Assembly: GCA_030549205.1 (NCBI GenBank)
Contig: JAUKTV010000007.1
Location: 682,001 to 746,000 of the forward strand
DNA: 64,000 nt
Origin: Apiosordaria backusii
Lineage: Eukaryota; Ascomycota; Sordariomycetes; Sordariales; Lasiosphaeriaceae
Direction: 5' to 3'
In this document: positions 57,739 through 64,000 of the stretch, piece after piece
How positions within the stretch are numbered: position 1 is the first letter of the stretch
Layout: each line of letters begins with the position of its first letter
The notes under the pieces: model-generated
Told to the model about the DNA's origin: nothing
What the model saw: only the letters and a program-made list of their open reading frames with translations
Databases searched by the model: none
Translations under genes and position numbers: made by a program

Positions 57739-59813
57739 TGGATTTTGAGAGCTCTTGGTCTTTCTGTGTCTCTTCAAGGCGTTTTTTCGGGGGCCGGTAT
57801 AAGGGAAAAAATGGAGGGCGTTTTTAGGAGTTTTGTGTGTTTCAGGGAGGTTGATGTTAATTGAGGCATCCAGCTGTTTGCATGTAGCGCAAATGCGTAT
57901 ATACCTGACACATTCCGAGGGTGTTTTTTTTTACGGAGGAGCAGCTGTTTGGTGTATGTACCTATGTATGAATGAATGTACTTTTCGTGAATCTTGAGTG
58001 TTGATTGCCAGTGATTGTAGACAAACAATTCTGAGTGATGTGGTGATGCGTGACAGCTATGTTGAGGGCAGGTTATATACAACCTTGAACCTGCTCCTTC
58101 TCAGCGAAGTAGCTCAGTGTTCCAACGAGACATGACCTCTGTATCTGTTCGGTTACGCCCGGGGCGGCCGGGGGATACATAGCATGCTTCGCTATATGTT
58201 TTATTTTATTTTCTTTGCTTTTTTCGAGCTTTCTTTTTACAAAGCTGAGGTTTTTCCCAACCTCTTTTGCTCGACTTCTTTTCTGGGTTTCCTTTCCGAT
58301 TCTTTATCCGTCTTTGGAAAAATTGAAAGGATTTCAAGTTAGAATTTGAGGGCCCCAGAGTTGGGGGTTGGGGGGCTAGGTTGTGAGTTTAAAGGTAGGA
58401 GGGTTGATGATAGATTCATGTGCCCTTTCTCTGACTTGGAATCACGTCAAAGTACGGCGGGTTTAGCTCAGATCGCACTTTACTTTTCTTCTGGAGAAAA
58501 GCTCCAGGGTGTTTCTTCTTGTAGACTCTCTGGTTATTCTTTTTCTTGGTTCACGAACTTGAAGAGAAAACTTGTAACTGAAGAAAGGACTGGTTTGTCC
58601 GGCCATGTCATAACTAATATGGGAGTGGAAGAGTCTCGACGATGGGCAAGAATAGAGTTCTTCTGCTAAGTTTAGTCTACCTACTGAACGTCAATCTACC
58701 CTGAAAATGTCAGGATGTGTGTCGGTAACTACCATGTGCCCGCTTGCTTAGTGTTTAAAGAAGAAACTAGGGGTATGAGAGAGGTCGGGGTTTTATCATG
58801 CCGAGTTTTCTTTTTGACTTTGGAGGCGTCTTGAACATGAGCCGACCGAGTTGCGCAGTGACGGGAGAGCTAGGTTAGAGGAGGTATGGTGCTGAGATCA
58901 GCCCGAGCTATGTGCTGCTAGTGGGCGTTGGTCTAAAGTCTGGATCTTGAGGAAATATGAGACCAAGTGTTTTCTGTGACTTATGGGATTGTTGAACAGA
59001 AGACAAGATCATGAGGCATGGGGAAGATGATGGATGGTATGCTTTGAGTTTAAAGAGGGATAAGCACACTTTTCTGATAAGATTTTCTTTTCATTGGAAA
59101 TTGAGAGCACTCGACAAGCTTAGCAAGCAACCTACCTTACCTGCACAATTGGTTGGGCTAACTACGACCAGTACGACACAGCACACTTCATCTGATCCCA
59201 TCTCTTCATCTGTGTGGTCCATCTGTGCGGTTGCCGAAGAGCACAGCTCACTCGCATCGGTAAGTTGCATTCTTACGCGCTTACACGCAATCGCAATACG
59301 ATTCGGACCACATCTACACTCCAGTTTGGGTAATGGAGAACGAAGAAGATGAGGGGACTTCTCAACACAGAATCCAGATCTTATCTACTCTTTTGGTACC
59401 TACCTAATTGCTTTGACCTCGACCTAAAGCTAACTGACAACGGACCCCTATTCAGAGTCCCCAGCCTCCTCCTGTCCCGGCATCAAGGGACAGGGACAAA
59501 GACCCTCTGTGCGCGCACATTTACGAGAGAAGAGAGAATACAGAAAGACTCTACGATGATGTCAACTTTCTAAAGAGATTTTTCTCCCTGTTTAGCACTT
59601 TTGGATACTATCTCCCCCTACCGGCCTCTGGAAGGCTTCTCGACGATCTCTTCCCTCTGAGTTTTACTGTTCCCCCCGCTCTAAGGCCTCCTCCTCTATC
59701 AGGAGAGCTGGGAGACGGCCGACGGTTAAATATCATCTGGTTGGGTCCAAACTCACCTTTTTTTTTTCGCCACCTCGCAACCAAAGGTCAACAAACAACA
59801 ACAAAGAGCAACA
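57739..59813. other. Intergenic region, cbf5 to GH43 gene
   Basis: Contains the cbf5 3' flank, a second copy of the tRNA-like repeat (58073-58128) and the promoter of the GH43 gene with a T-run at 59759-59767. No coding sequence is supported. Confidence 0.5.
58073..58128 (+). repeat. tRNA-like dispersed repeat, copy B
   Basis: Shares TTATATACAACC, an ACCT/CTTCT block and CAGCGAAGTAGCTCAGT with copy A at 42136. Just downstream is a possible hairpin, CATAGCATGCTTCGCTATATG (58180-58200). Like copy A, it lies in the 3' flank of a gene. Confidence 0.6.
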
Positions 59814-60824
59814 ATGCTCCCCACGCTCGTTACCCTCCTCCTCCTCCTCCCCCTTCTCCCCCTACCCCTGACGACCGCAACAATATCCCCCCTATTAAAC
59901 CTCGACTTCCCCGACCCCTCCATCCTCCTCGACTCCTCAGGAACCTACTACGCCTTCGCCACCTCCTTACTCACCGGCTCCTCCCCCAAAAACATCCAAG
60001 TCGCCTCCTCCCCATCCCCGTTAGGACCATGGACGTACATCGACACCGACCCCTTACCAAACCCCGGCTCCTGGACCGCAGGCAGCGGCTCCCTCACCTG
60101 GGCCCCCAGCGTCGTCCAGCTAAACGACGGCTCCTACGTAATGTACTACTCCGGCCAGCTCTCCGGCAACAACTCTGCTTTTCACTGCATCGGCGCCGCC
60201 AAATCCAACCACATTCTCGGTCCTTACTCCCCCCTCTCCCAACCAATCGCCTGCCCTCTCGACCAAGGCGGCGCGATCGACCCCTCTGGCTTTCTCGACC
60301 CAGTATCACGCAACCGGTATGTAGTGTACAAAGTAGACGGCAACAGCATCGGCAACGGCGGCTCATGCGGCAACACCGTCGCACCTCAAGTTTCCACACC
60401 AATTATCCTCCAACCCGTGGCAGAAGACGGCATGACGTTTATTGGGACCCCGGTAACGATACTGGATAGGACAGAGCAAGACGGTCCGCTTGTCGAAGCG
60501 CCGGATTTGTATTATGATGAACCGACGGGGACGTATGTGCTGTTTTATAGTAATCACTGCTGGAGCGAGCAGGGGTATAGTGTGAATTATGCCACGGCGA
60601 AGGGGATAAGGGGGGAGTACAAGAGGGCGAGTAAGGGGAGTTTGATTGCTACTGGGGATGGGCTGGGGATCGTGGCGCCGGGGGGTGCGTCGGCGGTGGT
60701 GAGGGTGGTGGAGGAGGAGGGGGGAGCAGGGGAGAAAAACAAGACGAGTATTGTGTTTCATGGGAATTGTGGGGAGGGGAGGTGTTTGTTTGGGGTTGAT
60801 ATTAATATTGGGGTTAGTTCATGA
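59814..60824 (+). CDS. Secreted glycoside hydrolase family 43 enzyme
   Basis: Single exon, 336 residues, beginning with a strong signal peptide (hydrophobic Leu/Pro-rich, 1-22). A five-bladed beta-propeller hydrolase of the arabinanase/xylosidase group that attacks plant hemicellulose outside the cell. The three family acids are visible: D34 in FPDPSIL (general base), D156 in AIDPSGF (pKa modulator) and E228 in VEAPDLYY (general acid). WTAGSGSLTWAPSVVQ and GSYVMYYSG fit the second blade. Cysteines (C125, C147, C185, C248 region, two near the end) suit a secreted, disulfide-bonded protein. The exact substrate cannot be told from sequence. The C-terminus is short and there is no carbohydrate-binding module. 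Expression is probably controlled by carbon source, though no site was identified. Confidence 0.91.
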   Translation: MLPTLVTLLLLLPLLPLPLTTATISPLLNLDFPDPSILLDSSGTYYAFATSLLTGSSPKNIQVASSPSPLGPWTYIDTDPLPNPGSWTAGSGSLTWAPSVVQLNDGSYVMYYSGQLSGNNSAFHCIGAAKSNHILGPYSPLSQPIACPLDQGGAIDPSGFLDPVSRNRYVVYKVDGNSIGNGGSCGNTVAPQVSTPIILQPVAEDGMTFIGTPVTILDRTEQDGPLVEAPDLYYDEPTGTYVLFYSNHCWSEQGYSVNYATAKGIRGEYKRASKGSLIATGDGLGIVAPGGASAVVRVVEEEGGAGEKNKTSIVFHGNCGEGRCLFGVDINIGVSS

Positions 60825-62782
60825 TGATTGGGATGAAATGGTTTTGGATACTGTGGGGGAATAGTTTCATGATAGATACCTGTGAAGGGATGGTTTGGAT
60901 ACCTAGGATTAGCGTTGGGTTGGATTATAGGCAGGCTGAAGAAAGAGATGTGGTTGGATGGATACCAAAAAGTTGTATATAGATGATTTAATGTGTAATA
61001 CGCTCTTCTTTTTCAGTTCTCTTGATCATGTTTTGAAACGTTCAACCCGAATGCTGAAGAAACTTCTTCAGAAACATTTTGTGCATGGCTTGAGAACTTG
61101 GAGTAAAAGACGAAATGCATGAAGCTGATGGATGGGATGAACCAGATCCGCATGCGTGGTGGTCGTCTGGTCTCAAGATTGGGTCTCAAGATCTGTAGGT
61201 GATGGCCTATAAGATGGCTGATATAACGGCCCTTCCGCACCTCCAAGGCCACATGGAGAGGCGCCCACCACCCCGGAAAGGGGAATCCGTTGTGATTATG
61301 TTCTTCATGTGCATGTGCAGTTCCAAGACGTGGTTTATGAGACAAAACATGTTTTCGAACATTGACGAAGCTTCAGGAGAAGGTATCGCTATGAAGAGGA
61401 CATGAAATTCAAGAAAGGACGAAGATAGAAGCTGTGAGTGATGGAAATAGCAGCAGTACCAGAGTTGAACAGTGCTCGGTTAGTCTGTGCTATGATCATC
61501 GAAGCCCCATATTGGTACCACCATCCATCTCTTGTCTTGTGTCTGTGTCACGGGATGATATTGGACGGGAATATGGGAAAGAGTCTGTGAACACGGGATT
61601 GATGGCAGATCTGATAAGAGGCCGGTTTCCTTCGACCTTCGAGATCGATACCTGAGATTGATCGAAATGAGATCCAAGCGCGAGATTCACAGAGAAGAGA
61701 GATCACAGTGACGAGGAGAGCCAGCGGGTAAACAGCGCTGTAAAGTCACAGCAGCTATGTGACTTTGAAAGTGTCGTGCAGGCGCAGTTGCTGGAAAGAA
61801 GCGAATGAGCTTCAGGCAGCGCCAGATGTTCGTTTAAGCTTCCACCCTCCATCCCCGAACAGGCTTAGCTGAGGTCGCTTGCCCCGCTTGGCATTGATCT
61901 CAGTGATTTCCAAGCGCCCGCCAAGACACCCTTCCCAGATTCTCACCTCTTCGCATTCACTGTGCTCCCCTCGCCGACGCCCGACATGGTCAGGGAAATG
62001 GGCGAAGCGCTGCGGCCGCAGATATTGAGAAATCCAGACTGCCGGGTTTTTCGTATTTTCCGAACATGAACATGATCTCCACGATGTCTGCGAGGACCAT
62101 CACTGTCACCGTCAGTCACCATCACTGTCACCATCACCATGCTGTAGGGCTGGACTTGACGACCTAAGCGCTGAGAAGTGAGAGTCCGGAGAATGGAACC
62201 ATCTCTTGAGGTCAACACACCACGACACACCACTTCTCCCCTCAATCAGCAGAGCAAAGACGCTTCAGGATGTTGAGTTTTGGGTTGATGGTTTCTAAGA
62301 ATTGACTGCAGCATGCACAACTCGATTGGACAATCCCATCCGAGAGCGTTGTTACCGACCAGACGAGCTCAGGTACGGTCCATCTGCCGACGGTCAGCAG
62401 CAAATCCAAGACTCAACCCTGATTGGACTGGCTGGATAGGGACCTGGCAGGGATCACCAGCGGCACATTTCGAAGACTATCAACTCCATCACACCCTCAA
62501 TGCAGGTTAGCACACCATCTGAATGCCTCCCCACTTGCCCTTTCTGGCCCGTCACACTCATATTCCCCTTGACGGCGGCTCAGGGCCTAGAGCTAACAAG
62601 ATGACAATTGATACTTGTACTCGAGTTGATCTCTCCCCTCCACATCTCGAGGTTCCTGTTGTTCACTCTCGCTCTTTTGGTCTATCGACAACCACCCTTC
62701 CTTTTCTTCATACTCCCTTTTCTACTTATAGTTAATTTACCTAATTCTCCAGGCTGGATCCTGGTTCCGATACGACTTCAAA
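60825..62782. other. Intergenic region, GH43 gene to paralog 2
   Basis: Holds the GH43 3' flank and the promoter of the last gene. There is a degenerate CATCACTGTCACC-type simple repeat at 62097-62140. Open frames overlap on both strands and show no motif. Confidence 0.5.
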
Positions 62783-64000
62783 ATGCTTCTCCTACCAGTT
62801 GTTCTCCTTATCCCACAGCTTGTATCAGCACTCCAAGTGACACCAAACTCGCCGTGCGCTTCAAAATGCCTGGACTCGCTCGACCTCGATACCTCCGATC
62901 CCAATTCGTCAAACACGAGGAACTCAGATATCGTTTGCGAGGACTCCAAGTACTCGTCGGCAAAGGGGACAAAGTTTCAGACATGCATGTCATGTCTGGA
63001 GACGAGCACTTTTTCTCAGGGGGGAGAGAGTGACACCATGTGGTTTTTATGTTAGTTACCCCTGATTGTTTGTATGGACTTTCCCAACTAACATTCCCCA
63101 CCAGACAACATGAGATATGCTGCCGCATACTGCGTCTTTGGATACCCGAACGGGACAGGGATCGGGCTGGATGTATGCACCACTTCCAAGGCTTGTGGGC
63201 CATTACGAGACGGTGTCGAGCACGGCCTCCTCGACCAGCGGAACATGACGGCGTATTCGTACTGCAAAGCCGGCGAAGGGGGCGCCAGCGACCTCTCCCA
63301 TTATGAAGCCTGCATCTCTTGTGTGGGCCCCCATGGGTCAGCAGATTACCTCGCAAACTACTTCAAAGCAATGGAGGCAGGATGTGCCCAACAACCTGCA
63401 CCAGGCGTACCTCTTGGCCTCAATGAGACGGTCTTCTCAAGCAACCGAATCACTCTTGTCGATCCGCTGGCATCCAAGGACGAAGGCGACAGCGCACCAG
63501 CCCTCGGCATAACCGCCATCATCGGCATCGTGGCCGGAGTCGTCGTATTGCTTCTCGTTGCTGGAGGATTCACTTTCGTCTGCCTCCGCAAGAGAAGAAA
63601 CAAGACTAGGCGTGCAAGTGCCGAAGCTGACTTCTACAGCAACTTCGGCGTTGGCGGCCATGGTCACCGCCCCAAGTCATCCATCTCGTTCCAATGCCAG
63701 ACTCACATGATGTCTCCTCGCTTCTGGCCCGGAGCGGAAGAAGGCATCTCCCCTGCCACCGAGCAGAGCCAAACAGACACTCAACCCCAGAGGTCTTCTA
63801 TCTACAAGCCCCCCATGGGCGGCATTGACGCTATCTCCTTCTACCCCACGAAAGAAAATCGCTACAGCCAACAGCAGCAGCAACAGCAAGATGACCTTAT
63901 CGCCACTGCCCATACTGTCCCACACAGGATGTCTCTCCACCAATTAACCACTACCCTCCCCCCTGCCTCTCCCCCCCAGGTTTACACCGCCTCCTCCGAA
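62783..64000 (+). CDS. Cysteine-rich single-pass membrane protein, paralog 2 (3' end beyond window)
   Basis: Exons 62783..63050 and 63105..64000 (running off the window) give 388 residues so far. A signal peptide (MLLLPVVLLIPQLVSA) is followed by an ectodomain with the same cysteine plan as the gene at 53650: SPCASKCLD, DIVCEDS, FQTCMSCLE, YNMRYAAAYCVFGYP, KACGPLRDGV and YEACISCVG. One membrane helix (ITAIIGIVAGVVVLLLVAGGF), a basic KRRNKTRR stop and a Gln/Ser-rich cytoplasmic tail follow. The first intron sits at the same codon and phase as in the paralog, showing common descent. The stop codon is not in the window. Role unknown; surface sensing or adhesion is a guess from layout. Confidence 0.82.

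Overview
The window looks like nuclear DNA of a filamentous ascomycete, most likely a sordariomycete of the Sordariales (Podospora/Chaetomium/Neurospora type). Most genes carry short introns of about 50-65 nt with GTAAGT/GTATGT/GTGAGT-like donors and CTAAC/CTGAC-like branch sites. There are no operons. The gene content is typical of moulds: sterol C-24(28) reductase, a Cdc7/SepH septation kinase, an LCCL membrane protein, a secreted GH43 enzyme and a DUF218 protein. The taxonomic call is inference; no search could be run.

Layout. 0.4-1.4 kb: V-ATPase proteolipid subunit c. 2.1 kb: intron-containing tRNA-Lys(CUU). 2.4-4.2 kb: HNH-nuclease-like gene with one miniature inverted-repeat element inside its intron and a second copy upstream of its start. 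5.9-7.9 kb: erg4. 8.8-10.3 kb (minus): queuine tRNA-ribosyltransferase accessory subunit. 11.0-13.1 kb: LCCL protein. 13.8-20.5 kb (minus): nine-exon septation kinase with an unresolved 3' end. 22.5-24.1 kb (minus): unknown protein. 24.8-28.3 kb: dihydrofolate synthase, DUF218 protein and a tail-to-tail alpha/beta hydrolase. 30.0-31.1 kb (minus): C2H2 zinc-finger protein. 34.6-38.4 kb: ACC deaminase followed by a Dal5-type MFS transporter. 38.6-41.8 kb: an unrecognised 344-aa protein bracketed by three families of short repeats. 43.1-45.0 kb (minus): proline-rich single-pass membrane protein. 48.1-51.2 kb: N-terminal amidase with a long repeat-bearing tail. 53.7-64.0 kb: two paralogous cysteine-rich single-pass membrane proteins (the second cut by the window edge), with cbf5 and a GH43 enzyme between them.

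The genes mostly serve independent housekeeping or surface functions: vacuolar acidification, ergosterol synthesis, tRNA and rRNA modification, folate synthesis, septation and N-end-rule deamidation. The only plausible metabolic pairing is ACC deaminase with the adjacent MFS transporter. Three reading frames are interrupted. cbf5 lacks one base in a C run, the ACC deaminase has an indel in a CT-rich tract, and the septation kinase has an in-frame TAG before 272 further coding-like codons. At least the cbf5 case is more likely a consensus error than biology. The most unusual items are the element lodged in the HNH intron, the repeat-flanked orphan gene at 40.4 kb, two copies of a tRNA-like repeat 16 kb apart, and the amidase tail with three WYWKH repeats.
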